This document shows, in pieces, positions 26,698-35,469 of a stretch of DNA of 64,000 nt. Position 1 is the first letter of the stretch; each line of letters begins with the position of its first letter. The notes under the pieces are model-generated. The model made no database searches. It was not told where the DNA came from and was given only the letters and a program-made list of their open reading frames with translations. The position numbers were made by a program, and so were the translations under genes. The stretch spans positions 124,001 through 188,000 of the forward strand of contig WKFK01000014.1 in the NCBI GenBank assembly GCA_014872815.1, in the 5' to 3' direction. Source of the DNA: Paracoccaceae bacterium. GTDB lineage: Bacteria > Pseudomonadota > Alphaproteobacteria > Rhodobacterales > Rhodobacteraceae.

Positions 26698-27570
26698 TTA
26701 GCTGCGTCCGCGCTTTTCAAAACGTGGCAACATTGCGGAGAAGTCGGTACCAAGCCCGCCTTCATTCTCCACAAACTGCTCATAAAGCGCAGCAGCGGCC
26801 TGGCCCATTGGGGTGTCGGCATCGGCGCTTTCGGCGGCCTGTTGCGACAGACGCAGGTCTTTGAGCATCAGCTCAGAGGCAAAGCCTGGCTGGTAGTCGT
26901 TATCGGCCGGAGATTGCGGACCAACACCAGGGGCAGGGCAGTAGGCGTTCATTGTCCAGCTGTAGCCGGAAGAGGTGGACACCACGTCAAACATCGACTG
27001 ACGGTCAAGCCCCAGTTTGTCTGCCAGCGCAAAGGCTTCGCAGGTGGCGATCATGGTCACGCCGAGGATCATGTTGTTGCAGATCTTGGCGGCCTGGCCG
27101 GCGCCCGCGTCGCCGCAATGCACCGCCTTTTGGCCCATGATGTCAAACAGAGGGTCGGCCTTTGCAAAGGCCTCTTTTGAGCCACCGGCCATAAAGGTCA
27201 GCGTGCCGCCCGCTGCGCCGCCCACGCCACCGGACACAGGCGCATCCACGGGCAGGAGACCGGCTGCGGTGGCTTGTTCGGCCACGGCTCGGGCGCTGTC
27301 GACGTCGACAGTGGAGCAATCCACAAAGGCAGCACCCTTGGTCATCACAGGGATGATGTCTTTGGCAACGGCGCGCAGGATCTGGCCGTTGGGCAGCATG
27401 GTGATGACCACGTCGGCACCGGTTGCGGCAGCGGCGCCGGTTTCGGCCATGGTGACGCCCTCGATGGATACATCCGCCATGTCGAAGCCGGTGACCTCAT
27501 GGCCCGCTCTTGCAAGGTTGGCAGCCATTGGGCCACCCATATTGCCCAGTCCGATAAATCCGATCTTCAT
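26698..27570 (-). CDS. mmsB: 3-hydroxyisobutyrate dehydrogenase
   Basis: A 290-residue beta-hydroxyacid dehydrogenase that oxidises 3-hydroxyisobutyrate to methylmalonate semialdehyde with NAD+ in valine breakdown. The N-terminal Rossmann motif is IGFIGLGNMGGPMAANL. The substrate motif is DAPVSGGVGGAAGGTLTFM, and the catalytic lysine region is GAGQAAKICNNM. I chose the ATG at 27570. It lies 4 bp after the hydrolase gene, so the two are one transcript, in pathway order. Confidence 0.94.
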   Translation of the reverse strand: MKIGFIGLGNMGGPMAANLARAGHEVTGFDMADVSIEGVTMAETGAAAATGADVVITMLPNGQILRAVAKDIIPVMTKGAAFVDCSTVDVDSARAVAEQATAAGLLPVDAPVSGGVGGAAGGTLTFMAGGSKEAFAKADPLFDIMGQKAVHCGDAGAGQAAKICNNMILGVTMIATCEAFALADKLGLDRQSMFDVVSTSSGYSWTMNAYCPAPGVGPQSPADNDYQPGFASELMLKDLRLSQQAAESADADTPMGQAAAALYEQFVENEGGLGTDFSAMLPRFEKRGRS

Positions 27571-27574
27571 GGTG

Positions 27575-28615
27575 CTACTCTCCCTTTTCAAATGTCAGCG
27601 CATCCGCACCAAGCGGCAGGACCATCTTGGTCACTATGCCGGCGGGCAGGGTGTCCAAGCTGTATTTCCACTGCGGATTGCGGTCTTTGTCGATGATTTG
27701 TGCGCGGATGCCTTCCAGGAAGTCGCCATCCTCCATGGCGCGGAAGGTGAACCGGTATTCCTGATCCAGCGCGTAACGAATGTCGTCGCGCCTGCGCACA
27801 CGGTGAATGATCTCCAGCGCCGCGCCCATGGCGATTGGCGAGTTGCGGGAGAGCTTTTTCAGGGCACCGGCGGCAAATTCGCTTTCGGAATACTTCAGCG
27901 CGTTGAGAACGTCATTGAGGGTCTCGCCACCGAAGTTGGCGTCGATGTCAGCCTGTTGTGTGGTGAGCGGGCCAGCATTTGGCTCAGAGGCGGCTGCGTC
28001 GATCAGACTGTAATCGGCCGTCTCCTCGAGTTGCGCGATCAGGGCGGGCCATTGGTCTTCGGGGATGAAGTAATCGGCAAAGCCTGCGTAGATGGCATCG
28101 GCGGCATTGAGACGCGCTGCGGTGAGGCCGAGGTATTCGCCCAGACGCCCCGGGGCACGCGCGAGGATTAGGGAGCCGCCCACGTCTGGCACAAGGCCAA
28201 TGCCACATTCGGGCATGGCGATCTGGCTTGTGGAACCCACAATGCGGTGGGAGCCGTGACAGCCAACGCCGACACCGCCGCCCATGGTGAAGCCCTGCAT
28301 GAAGCTGACCACCGGTTTGGGGAACTCAAAGAGTTTCGCGTTCATGCGGTATTCGTCGGCCCAGAATTTGCGGCCATAGGCAAAGTCGCCTTTGGTGCCA
28401 GTGTCATAGAGCTCGGCAATGTCGCCGCCCGCGCAGAAGGCTTTTTCACCTTCCGCATCGATGACGATCATTTTTACGGCGTCGTCCGTGGCCCAGATTT
28501 CTAGCGCGTCTTCGATGGCGACGCACATATCATAGGACATGGCGTTGAGCGCCTTGGGGCGGGTGAAGGTGATGCGGCCGGTGTGACCGACTTTGCGGAT
28601 GGAGATGTCAGACAC
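27575..28615 (-). CDS. 3-hydroxyisobutyryl-CoA hydrolase (enoyl-CoA hydratase/isomerase family)
   Basis: A 346-residue crotonase-fold protein of HIBCH length. The oxyanion-hole segments KAFCAGGDIAELYD and GFTMGGGVGVGCHGSHR are present, followed by MPECGIGLVPDVGGS, typical of the hydrolase subgroup. It releases CoA from 3-hydroxyisobutyryl-CoA, giving the substrate of the next gene product, MmsB. The start is a GTG at 28615 with a GGAG-type site. A hairpin with a short T-run lies between it and the upstream acyl-CoA dehydrogenase gene and may lower its expression. Confidence 0.93.
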   Translation of the reverse strand: MSDISIRKVGHTGRITFTRPKALNAMSYDMCVAIEDALEIWATDDAVKMIVIDAEGEKAFCAGGDIAELYDTGTKGDFAYGRKFWADEYRMNAKLFEFPKPVVSFMQGFTMGGGVGVGCHGSHRIVGSTSQIAMPECGIGLVPDVGGSLILARAPGRLGEYLGLTAARLNAADAIYAGFADYFIPEDQWPALIAQLEETADYSLIDAAASEPNAGPLTTQQADIDANFGGETLNDVLNALKYSESEFAAGALKKLSRNSPIAMGAALEIIHRVRRRDDIRYALDQEYRFTFRAMEDGDFLEGIRAQIIDKDRNPQWKYSLDTLPAGIVTKMVLPLGADALTFEKGE

Positions 28616-28635
28616 GCGGGGCGCTCCGTCTTTGT

Positions 28636-28662
28636 AAAAGGGCCGCTCCTGAAGGGCGGCCC
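28636..28662 (-). terminator. Hairpin with T-run between acyl-CoA dehydrogenase and hydrolase genes
   Basis: GGGCCGC and GCGGCCC form a 7-bp stem on the minus strand, followed by TTTTAC. It lies directly after the acyl-CoA dehydrogenase stop and 21 bp before the hydrolase start, so it could be a partial terminator inside the valine operon. Confidence 0.65.
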
Positions 28663-28670
28663 GGTCGTGG

Positions 28671-29810
28671 TTAGGCAGTGATCATCTGGCGGGAGATGAT
28701 CAGGCGCATGATTTCGTTGGTGCCTTCGAGGATCTGGTGCACGCGCAAGTCGCGGACAATTTTCTCGATGCCGTAGTCTGCGAGGTAGCCATAGCCGCCG
28801 TGCAACTGCAAGCAGCCGTTGGCGACGTCAAAGGCCACGTCGGTGACCATCAGCTTGGCCATGGCGCAGTATTTGGTGGCGTCGTGGTCGCCGTTGTCGA
28901 GCTTCCATGCGGCCTGACGCAGGAAGGTGCGGGCGGCTTGCAGTTTGGTTTCATACTCCGCGAGGCGGAACTGCAGGGCCTGGAACTGGTTGATGGATTT
29001 GCCAAAGGCTTTGCGCTCGGACATGTATTGCACGGTCAGGTCCAGCGCCTTCTGTGCGCCCCCCAGAGCACCGGCGGAAATGTTCAGGCGGCCTCCGTCC
29101 AGACCGTTCATGGCGTAGGTAAACCCTTTGCCTTCTTCGCCAATCAGGTTGTCGGCAGGCACTTTGCAGTCGTCAAACTGGACCTGGGATGTTGGCTGGC
29201 TGAGCCATCCCATTTTCTTTTCCAAAGCGCCAAACGAAAGCCCGTCTGTGCCGTCTTCGACCACAACCGTGGAAATGCCTTTGGGGCCGTCCTCTCCAGT
29301 GCGCACCATGCAAATGTAGGCGTCGGAGTAGGAGCCGCCGGAGATGAAGGCTTTGGTGCCGTTGAGCACATAGCCCTCGTTGTCGCGCTCAGCGCGGGTT
29401 TTCAGAGCGGCGGCGTCGGAGCCAGAGCCGGGCTCGGTCAGGCAGTAGGAGAAGACCTTGTTCATGGCGCAGAGGTCCGGCAGCCATTTCTGCTTGGTTT
29501 CCTCGGAGCCAAATTTGTCGATCATGCCGCCGCACATGTTGTGGATCGACAGGAAGGAGCCAACGGAGGGGCAGGACATGGCGAGGGCTTCGAACACCAG
29601 CGTGGCATCCAAACGGGACAGGCCGGAGCCGCCGTATTCCTCGGACACGTAGATGCCGCCCAGACCCAACTCGGCGATTTGCGGCCAAAGCTCTTTTGGG
29701 ATGGTGCCGTCGGATTCCCACTTTTGGGCGTGTGGCGCGATGTGTTCTTCGCCAAACCCTTTTGCCATATCAAAGATCAGGGTCTGTTCTTCACTCAGTG
29801 CAAAATCCAT
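28671..29810 (-). CDS. Isobutyryl-CoA dehydrogenase-like acyl-CoA dehydrogenase
   Basis: A 379-residue FAD-dependent acyl-CoA dehydrogenase. Family motifs are visible: YCLTEPGSGSDAA, LNGTKAFISGG, YMSERKAFGKSINQFQALQFRLA and the C-terminal LHGGYGYLADYGIEKIVRDLRVHQILEGTNEIMR, quoted here only by LHGGYGY and LEGTNEIMR. The catalytic glutamate is in that last segment. Placement just upstream of the hydroxyisobutyryl-CoA hydrolase and mmsB genes points to the isobutyryl-CoA step of valine catabolism. Substrate specificity is inferred from context. Confidence 0.9.
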   Translation of the reverse strand: MDFALSEEQTLIFDMAKGFGEEHIAPHAQKWESDGTIPKELWPQIAELGLGGIYVSEEYGGSGLSRLDATLVFEALAMSCPSVGSFLSIHNMCGGMIDKFGSEETKQKWLPDLCAMNKVFSYCLTEPGSGSDAAALKTRAERDNEGYVLNGTKAFISGGSYSDAYICMVRTGEDGPKGISTVVVEDGTDGLSFGALEKKMGWLSQPTSQVQFDDCKVPADNLIGEEGKGFTYAMNGLDGGRLNISAGALGGAQKALDLTVQYMSERKAFGKSINQFQALQFRLAEYETKLQAARTFLRQAAWKLDNGDHDATKYCAMAKLMVTDVAFDVANGCLQLHGGYGYLADYGIEKIVRDLRVHQILEGTNEIMRLIISRQMITA

Positions 29811-30030
29811 GTCTCATCCTTCAAGATCGCGGTGTCGGCGGGGCCGATACCAAAGCGGGTGCGGATGAGGGCAGGACACGAGGGTCCATTCGCAGCCTCC
29901 CTCCGCGAATTGAACGTGTGTTAAATTATCATTCTTGCACAAGGAATGCAAAGTGCGAATGGCGCAAAAATAGCGCTATCACGCCGCGATTATGCAGAGT
30001 GGTTTTGCAGGTTTGCCGGTGTGCGCGGTG

Positions 30031-31905
30031 TTAGCTTGCCGCTTTGATGTCGTCAGAAGGCGGTTCGGCGGTCTCTTCAAGCGCCTGTGCGTATGTGACG
30101 GAGCGGTTGCGTCCTGTTGATTTGGCGTGATCCAGTGCTTCATCCGCGCGCATCAAGAGTTCGGTTGGGTCCAAATCTGAATTGGGATCTGCGCAGGCAA
30201 TGCCAAAGCTTGCAGTGACTCGCAGGCTGACGTTACCGGTGCAATCGGTCGCTAGGGCGGCGATGCGGTTGCGCATGCGTTCCGCGACCACACGGGCATT
30301 GTCGCACGATGTGTCAGGTAGGATCATGACGAACTCTTCGCCACCGTAGCGGCAAACGCGATCAGCACGGCGCAGGTTGGACGCTTGTACCAAACCTGCC
30401 ACAGACCGCAGCACATCGTCACCCGCAGGGTGACCGTAGGTGTCATTCACGATCTGCAAATGGTCGATGTCAAACAGGACGAGAGATATGCCTTGATCGG
30501 AAAAGTCTTTCTCCCGCCAGGCCAGCGACAGTTCGCTGTCGAAGGCTTTGCGGTTGAGGAGACCGGTCAAAGGATCGCGACTTGCGGCATTTTGCGCGTC
30601 TTGGTGCAACTGCAACAAGCCGGTCCGTTCTTGATCAAGAACCTCGGCGCGGCTGATGGCGTGCGTGACACGGCGGCCGACTTTCAGGCTGTAGGCACAT
30701 ATGAACAGAACGAAGGCGTAATTGACCAGATAGACGCCGTGATAGGTATTGCTGACGATGATGTCGTTTACGCCTGCCAAAAGGGGGACAAACCACCCCA
30801 ATGTGTAGAACCATGCATCGGGGATACGGTCGTAAATGGCCTTGGCACTGGTCCAAAGGATGAGGCCGAAAATCGCGAAACAGTACACTTGTACGGTTGA
30901 CAGGTGGTCAGTGACAAACGGCAGCGGTGCAGTCAGCACAATTGCGCCGCCGAGCATTGCGATGACTCCCGTGACTAGGGGGCCACCCAACTCAGAAATC
31001 TGTCGCCAGATCAGCGCTTGTTGCAAAGCATAGCCTGCCCAGGCGATCAGCAGAATATCGGCGTATTCAATCCGAATGCGCAAAGGGCGGATGTCCGGGC
31101 CGAAAATCACCTCAAGAACTCCGGCAAGGAGGACGGAGCGGATGAGAAATGCGAAGGACACAAGCGCGAGCAGCAAGGTTGCAGGGTCTTTGCGGTAGAC
31201 AAAGAACAGAAATAGATTCAGCACAGTCACGAAAAGCGTGATGCCTATCAGCGCGCCTTCGACGATATGCTTCAAATGTGCTCCGCTTTGTATGCTGGCC
31301 ATGTCCGCAATGAAGGGAATGCGAAGAATGCCGCCGTAGCTTTGCAACTCTTTGCGGATTTGTACCACCAAAAAGCCTTCACCAACTTGGTCGAGAGGAT
31401 AGTCTTGGGAGTGGTGAGCTGCTGATATTGGCCCCTCCATTGCACCACTGCCACCAATGCGCGCCGCGGTGGATAGATCTACCGCGGGCACCCAATACAC
31501 TTCATAGGCGTCGGCAACGCGTGGAAAAGAAATCGCCAGCGGCGTGGAGCGGGAATAAGGAAGCGTGAGTTTCAGCACATACGTGCCATACCCATGGGCG
31601 TGAGGATTGGCTTCATCGCGAGGGACCGTTTCTTGCCAGTCTGACGGCACATGAATCGTGCTCATTTCATTGGCTGCGGCCGCTTTGGCAGCCTCTTGCG
31701 GCTGGAGTCTTTGTCCAAAGTGGAACCACCATTCGCCATGTAGAGGTGCTTTGCTGTGCGCCTCAAACGGGTGATTAGAAAGGTCAATTTCAGTGGTGTG
31801 ATCGGAGTGTGCACCGGAGACATTCGGCAGTGTGGTCAAGAGCACTGCCCAAGTGATCACAACCGTTACGGCATGAAAAATTACCTGAGCAATCTTGAGG
31901 TGCAT
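30031..31905 (-). CDS. Diguanylate cyclase with 7TMR-DISM sensor
   Basis: A 624-residue membrane sensor. After a signal or first membrane segment (about 10-30) comes an extracytoplasmic beta-rich domain (about 40-205, 7TMR-DISM type, HVPSDWQETVP). Seven membrane helices follow (about 215-405), then a short coiled coil and a C-terminal GGDEF domain (about 440-605). The active site is intact (FDIDHLQIVNDTYGH and RYGGEEFVMI). The inhibitory I-site RxxD (RRAD) stands five residues before GGEEF, as in PleD. So it should make c-di-GMP with product inhibition. It interrupts the valine genes. A full CtrA-type site lies 51 bp upstream of the start. Confidence 0.93.
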   Translation of the reverse strand: MHLKIAQVIFHAVTVVITWAVLLTTLPNVSGAHSDHTTEIDLSNHPFEAHSKAPLHGEWWFHFGQRLQPQEAAKAAAANEMSTIHVPSDWQETVPRDEANPHAHGYGTYVLKLTLPYSRSTPLAISFPRVADAYEVYWVPAVDLSTAARIGGSGAMEGPISAAHHSQDYPLDQVGEGFLVVQIRKELQSYGGILRIPFIADMASIQSGAHLKHIVEGALIGITLFVTVLNLFLFFVYRKDPATLLLALVSFAFLIRSVLLAGVLEVIFGPDIRPLRIRIEYADILLIAWAGYALQQALIWRQISELGGPLVTGVIAMLGGAIVLTAPLPFVTDHLSTVQVYCFAIFGLILWTSAKAIYDRIPDAWFYTLGWFVPLLAGVNDIIVSNTYHGVYLVNYAFVLFICAYSLKVGRRVTHAISRAEVLDQERTGLLQLHQDAQNAASRDPLTGLLNRKAFDSELSLAWREKDFSDQGISLVLFDIDHLQIVNDTYGHPAGDDVLRSVAGLVQASNLRRADRVCRYGGEEFVMILPDTSCDNARVVAERMRNRIAALATDCTGNVSLRVTASFGIACADPNSDLDPTELLMRADEALDHAKSTGRNRSVTYAQALEETAEPPSDDIKAAS

Positions 31906-31955
31906 TTGCCTGTGTCTCGCCTTTGTGTCGATGTCTGAGTTGTGGCGGAAAGCGT

Positions 31956-31970
31956 TTAAACACGGTTTAA
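31956..31970 (-). promoter_or_regulatory. CtrA-type site TTAA-N7-TTAA upstream of the diguanylate cyclase gene
   Basis: TTAA-ACACGGT-TTAA (read on the plus strand) matches the full CtrA consensus spacing. Its near edge is 51 bp from the ATG of the diguanylate cyclase gene. Confidence 0.6.
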
Positions 31971-32284
31971 TCTGAGGAACAGGCGCGCCGGAATTCTATG
32001 CCAAAGTAGGCGGGAATTGGATCAAACTTTAGCAGGATGGCGGAGTTTCGCCATTAGGTCATAAAGGGTGACGTAACGTTGCCATCAAGGGTTCCTATTT
32101 GGTTAAGGAAATGAGGCAAAGCTGTGGCTGTTTGGGACATTTCTGTTTGAAATGCGTCTATGCTTTCATAGGCGAGTAGTCACTGAAGCGACGTTGGAGT
32201 AGGCGACTGCGCATCACCGATGTCGAAATGCCTCCAGCAAGATTTTGAGCGTCGAATTTAGTCTCCGAGTTGTTTGATGTCGCG
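31971..32284. other. Gene-free stretch between the diguanylate cyclase and mmsA genes
   Basis: About 310 bp without a convincing gene. Short open frames lack ribosome binding sites and family similarity. The only notable sequence is GATCAAACTTTAGCAG at 32020-32035, nearly repeated at 37241-37256. The left part probably carries the promoter of the diguanylate cyclase gene. Confidence 0.6.
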
Positions 32285-32316
32285 GCAAAAGAAACGGGCG
32301 GCAAAGCGCCGCCCGT
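32285..32316 (-). terminator. Terminator after mmsA
   Basis: ACGGGCGGC pairs with GCCGCCCGT across a 5-base loop, and on the minus strand TTTCTTTTG follows. It lies about 33 bp past the mmsA stop. Confidence 0.85.
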
Positions 32317-32348
32317 ATTTGTTCGCATGGTCTGGTAAGAGAGCCAGA

Positions 32349-33848
32349 TCAATCCATCTGTTTGAAGTGGAACTCGCCGCCTTCTTTGATGCCAGACGGC
32401 CAACGGGAGGTCACGGTTTTGGTGCGGGTGTAGAATTTGAACGCATCCGGGCCGTGCTGGTTCAGGTCACCAAAGGCAGATTTCTTCCAGCCGCCAAAGG
32501 TGTGGTAGGCCAGTGGCACAGGAATTGGCACGTTCACACCGACCATGCCGATGTTGATGCGGTTGGCAAAGTCGCGTGCGGTGTCGCCGTCACGGGTAAA
32601 GATCGCGGTGCCGTTGCCGTACTCGTGATCCATCGCCAAACCGAGCGCTTCCTCATAGGATTGCGCACGCACCATGGAGAGGACTGGACCGAAGATTTCG
32701 GTTTTATAGATGTCCATGTCCTTGGTGACTTTGTCAAAGAGGTGTGGGCCTACAAAGAAGCCGTCCTCATAGCCCTGCAGGCTGAAGTCGCGGCCGTCGA
32801 CCACGAGGTCTGCGCCCTGATCCACGCCGGTCTGGACCAGACGCAGGATGTTTTCTTTGGCGGCGGCGGTCACAACCGGGCCGTAGTCAACATCGTCACC
32901 CGCGGTATAAGGCGCGATTTTGAGCTTTTCGATCCGTGGGATCAGCTTGTCGCGCAGCTTGTCTGCGGTTTCTTCACCCACAGGGACCGCCACGGAGATC
33001 GCCATGCAGCGTTCGCCGGCAGCGCCGTAACCTGCGCCCACCAGAGCGTCGGCGGCTTGGTCCAGATCGGCGTCTGGCATGATGATCATGTGGTTTTTTG
33101 CGCCGCCGAAGCACTGCACGCGCTTACCCTGCGCACAGCCGGTGCCGTAGATGTATTCGGCGATTGGGGTGGAGCCCACAAAGCCCACGGATTGGATGAT
33201 TGGATCATAGAGGATCGCATCAACAGCTTCTTTGTCGCCGTTCACCACCTGAATGATGCCTTTTGGTAGGCCGGCTTCTTCGAGCAACTCGGCCAGCATC
33301 AGCGGAACGGATGGGTCGCGCTCGGATGGTTTCAGGATGAAGGCATTGCCGCAAGCGATTGCTGGCGCAAACATCCACATCGGGATCATGGCGGGGAAGT
33401 TGAACGGGGTGATGCCCGCGGTCACGCCCAGAGGCTGACGCATAGAGTAGATGTCGATGCCAGGACCGGCTGCGTCGGTGTACTCACCTTTCAGCATCTG
33501 TGGTGCGGCGATGCAGTATTCCGCCACTTCCAGACCACGCTGGATATCGCCTTTGGCGTCTGGGAAAGTTTTGCCGTGCTCGGACGACAGCTTTTCAGCC
33601 AGCTTGTCCATATCGCGGTGCAGCAGGTCGACAAACTTCATCAGCACGCGGGCGCGACGCTGTGGGTTCACGGCGGCCCAAGCAGGCTGTGCCGCTTGTG
33701 CAGCGGCTACAGCTGCGTCCATCTCTTCTTTGCTGGCGAGTGGCACTTTGGCTTGAACTTCACCGGTGGCCGGGTTCATGACATCGGCAAAACGGCCAGA
33801 CGTCCCTTTGACGTGTTCGCCGTTGATGAAATGAGTCAACTCTTGCAT
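32349..33848 (-). CDS. mmsA: CoA-acylating methylmalonate-semialdehyde dehydrogenase
   Basis: A 499-residue aldehyde dehydrogenase that converts methylmalonate semialdehyde to propionyl-CoA, the end of the valine branch. The MmsA subgroup is recognisable from HFINGEHVKGTSGRF, GITPFNFPAMIPMWMFAPA, the catalytic cysteine in AGERCMAISVAV, and the C-terminal KSAFGDLNQHGPDAFKFYT. AGGAGG lies before the ATG. It is divergent from a LysR regulator about 100 bp away, which probably controls it, and is separated from mmsB by the diguanylate cyclase gene. Confidence 0.96.
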   Translation of the reverse strand: MQELTHFINGEHVKGTSGRFADVMNPATGEVQAKVPLASKEEMDAAVAAAQAAQPAWAAVNPQRRARVLMKFVDLLHRDMDKLAEKLSSEHGKTFPDAKGDIQRGLEVAEYCIAAPQMLKGEYTDAAGPGIDIYSMRQPLGVTAGITPFNFPAMIPMWMFAPAIACGNAFILKPSERDPSVPLMLAELLEEAGLPKGIIQVVNGDKEAVDAILYDPIIQSVGFVGSTPIAEYIYGTGCAQGKRVQCFGGAKNHMIIMPDADLDQAADALVGAGYGAAGERCMAISVAVPVGEETADKLRDKLIPRIEKLKIAPYTAGDDVDYGPVVTAAAKENILRLVQTGVDQGADLVVDGRDFSLQGYEDGFFVGPHLFDKVTKDMDIYKTEIFGPVLSMVRAQSYEEALGLAMDHEYGNGTAIFTRDGDTARDFANRINIGMVGVNVPIPVPLAYHTFGGWKKSAFGDLNQHGPDAFKFYTRTKTVTSRWPSGIKEGGEFHFKQMD

Positions 33849-33884
33849 GGCATCCTCCTATGACAGTTGCGCGAAAGAATAGGC

Positions 33885-33936
33885 TTGCAAAAATTGCCGG
33901 AAAAGAGGCAACTGTTCAAAATAGCTTTGCAAAAAT
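33885..33936. repeat. Direct repeat TTGCAAAAAT in the mmsA-lysR gap
   Basis: TTGCAAAAAT occurs at 33885-33894 and again at 33927-33936, a spacing of 42 bp, about four helical turns, between mmsA and the divergent LysR gene. A related GCAAAAAT lies at 29964-29971, upstream of the acyl-CoA dehydrogenase gene. It could be a regulator site but is A-rich and may be coincidental. Confidence 0.4.
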
Positions 33937-33949
33937 GAGTGGGGGCGGC

Positions 33950-34846
33950 ATGGCGGCGCATTGGGATGACCTTCGGGTGTTTTTGGCGGTGGCGCGGGAG
34001 GAAAGCCTGTCTGCGGCGGGGCGTCGTTTAAATGTTGACCCTGCCACGGTTGGCCGTCGTGTGGCGCGCTTGGAAACCGCGTTTGATGCGCCCTTGTTTG
34101 TGAAGTCGCCGACAGGCTATGCGTTGACGGACGCCGGACAACGGTTGATGGGCCACGCGCTTCGGGTGGAACAAAGCTTGCAGGAAGCCACGGAAGAGAT
34201 GGTCGGGCAGAGCACCGGCCTGTCCGGACAAATTCGCATCGGCGCGCCGGATGGGGTTGCGAATTTCCTTCTGCCGCAGGTGTGCGCGCGGATTGCGGAG
34301 GATAACCCCGATCTTGATATTCAGATTGTGGCGCTTCCTCGGGTTGTGAACTTGTCCCGCCGTGAGGCCGATTTGGTGGTTGCCGTAAGCGCGCCAACAG
34401 CTGGGCGCCTTACCGTGCAGAAAATCACGGATTACAAACTGCATCTGGCTGCAGCGCGGTGGTATCTCCGAAATCATCCGAAAATCACATCTGTTGAAGA
34501 TCTGAAGGACCATGTGGTGACGGGCTACATCCCAGACATGATCTTTGACAAAGAGCTGGACTATCTCAGTGAAGTCGGGGTTGAGCGGGTGCGTCTGGCG
34601 TCCAATTCGGCCTCTGTGCAGTTCAATTGGGTGCGTGTCGGGTCCGGAATTGGCGTGGTGCATGACTTTGCCATTCCTTCCGCTCGCGGGGTGGTGAAAG
34701 TGCTTGATGATGAGATCAGTCTGACCCGTAGTTTTTACCTTATCCGCCATGCGGATGATCGGCGGTTGGAGCGCCTCAACCGTTTTGCCGAAGCACTGTG
34801 TGACGGCATGCGGCAAGAGGTGGCCCACCTAGAAGGTCAAACTTGA
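33950..34846 (+). CDS. LysR-family transcriptional regulator (probable mmsA regulator)
   Basis: A 298-residue LysR-type regulator. The N-terminal helix-turn-helix is WDDLRVFLAVAREESLSAAGRRLNVDPATVGRRVARLE, seen in parts as SLSAAGRRL and PATVGRRVARLE. The effector domain (about 90-290) starts at GQIRIGAPDGVANFLLP. I chose the ATG at 33950; ATG 33935 and 33860 are also in frame, but the conserved sequence begins after 33950. It is divergent from mmsA, the usual layout for control of the neighbour. The valine-pathway link is inference from position. Confidence 0.88.
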   Translation: MAAHWDDLRVFLAVAREESLSAAGRRLNVDPATVGRRVARLETAFDAPLFVKSPTGYALTDAGQRLMGHALRVEQSLQEATEEMVGQSTGLSGQIRIGAPDGVANFLLPQVCARIAEDNPDLDIQIVALPRVVNLSRREADLVVAVSAPTAGRLTVQKITDYKLHLAAARWYLRNHPKITSVEDLKDHVVTGYIPDMIFDKELDYLSEVGVERVRLASNSASVQFNWVRVGSGIGVVHDFAIPSARGVVKVLDDEISLTRSFYLIRHADDRRLERLNRFAEALCDGMRQEVAHLEGQT

Positions 34847-34915
34847 CAAGTGCTTAGGATACGGCAACGCTGATCCTTAGGGGAGCGCAAGAACTGTTTC
34901 AAAGCGGAGGTCGCC

Positions 34916-35350
34916 ATGCTCGTACACCAAATTCTCAAGTCCAAGGGCTCTGAAGGAGTCTTGACTGTTAAGCCGGGAACCTTGGTGGAGGAGGCGGCAA
35001 AGATCCTTGCCGAAAACGGGATAGGGACCGTGGTCGTGTCGCCAGATGGCGAGGCCTTGGCGGGCATCCTTTCGGAGCGCGATATTGTGCGGGAGCTGGC
35101 CAAACGCGGCGTGGGATGCATGTCCGACAAGGTCGACGATTACATGACCACGGAGCTTGTGACCTGTGGTCGCAACGACGATGCGGTGTCCGTGCTGGAG
35201 AAGATGACCAAAGGGCGGTTCCGCCATATGCCGGTGGTGGAAGAGGACAAGCTTGTGGGCCTTATTTCTTTGGGCGATGCGGTCAAGGCGCGGCTGTCGG
35301 AAGTGGCGATGGAGAAAGATGCGCTGCAAGGGATGATCATGGGGCATTGA
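34916..35350 (+). CDS. CBS domain protein
   Basis: A 144-residue protein made of two CBS motifs (about 10-65 and 75-135), with typical segments LVEEAAKILAENGIGTVVVSPDG, GILSERDIVRELA, and FRHMPVVEEDKLVGLISLGDAVKARL, each quoted here from its core. A CBS pair usually binds adenosyl nucleotides and senses energy state or regulates a partner. No enzyme domain is fused to it. It lies about 70 bp after the LysR gene and 120 bp before coaD; no operon is obvious. Confidence 0.9.
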   Translation: MLVHQILKSKGSEGVLTVKPGTLVEEAAKILAENGIGTVVVSPDGEALAGILSERDIVRELAKRGVGCMSDKVDDYMTTELVTCGRNDDAVSVLEKMTKGRFRHMPVVEEDKLVGLISLGDAVKARLSEVAMEKDALQGMIMGH

Positions 35351-35469
35351 GCCCGTGCCGCGACGTTTCCTGTCCGCAGAACTACCTATGTCTTAAAGAA
35401 CCCTTGCAAATGGCTGCGCAATAATGTTGCGTGCGCGCAGGACCGCAAGACCCACCGGGGGAGGCAGAA

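Noticed and set aside
32158..32403. 81-codon minus-strand frame over the end of mmsA and the terminator
   Set aside because: It runs through the terminator stem and overlaps mmsA in another frame; no similarity.
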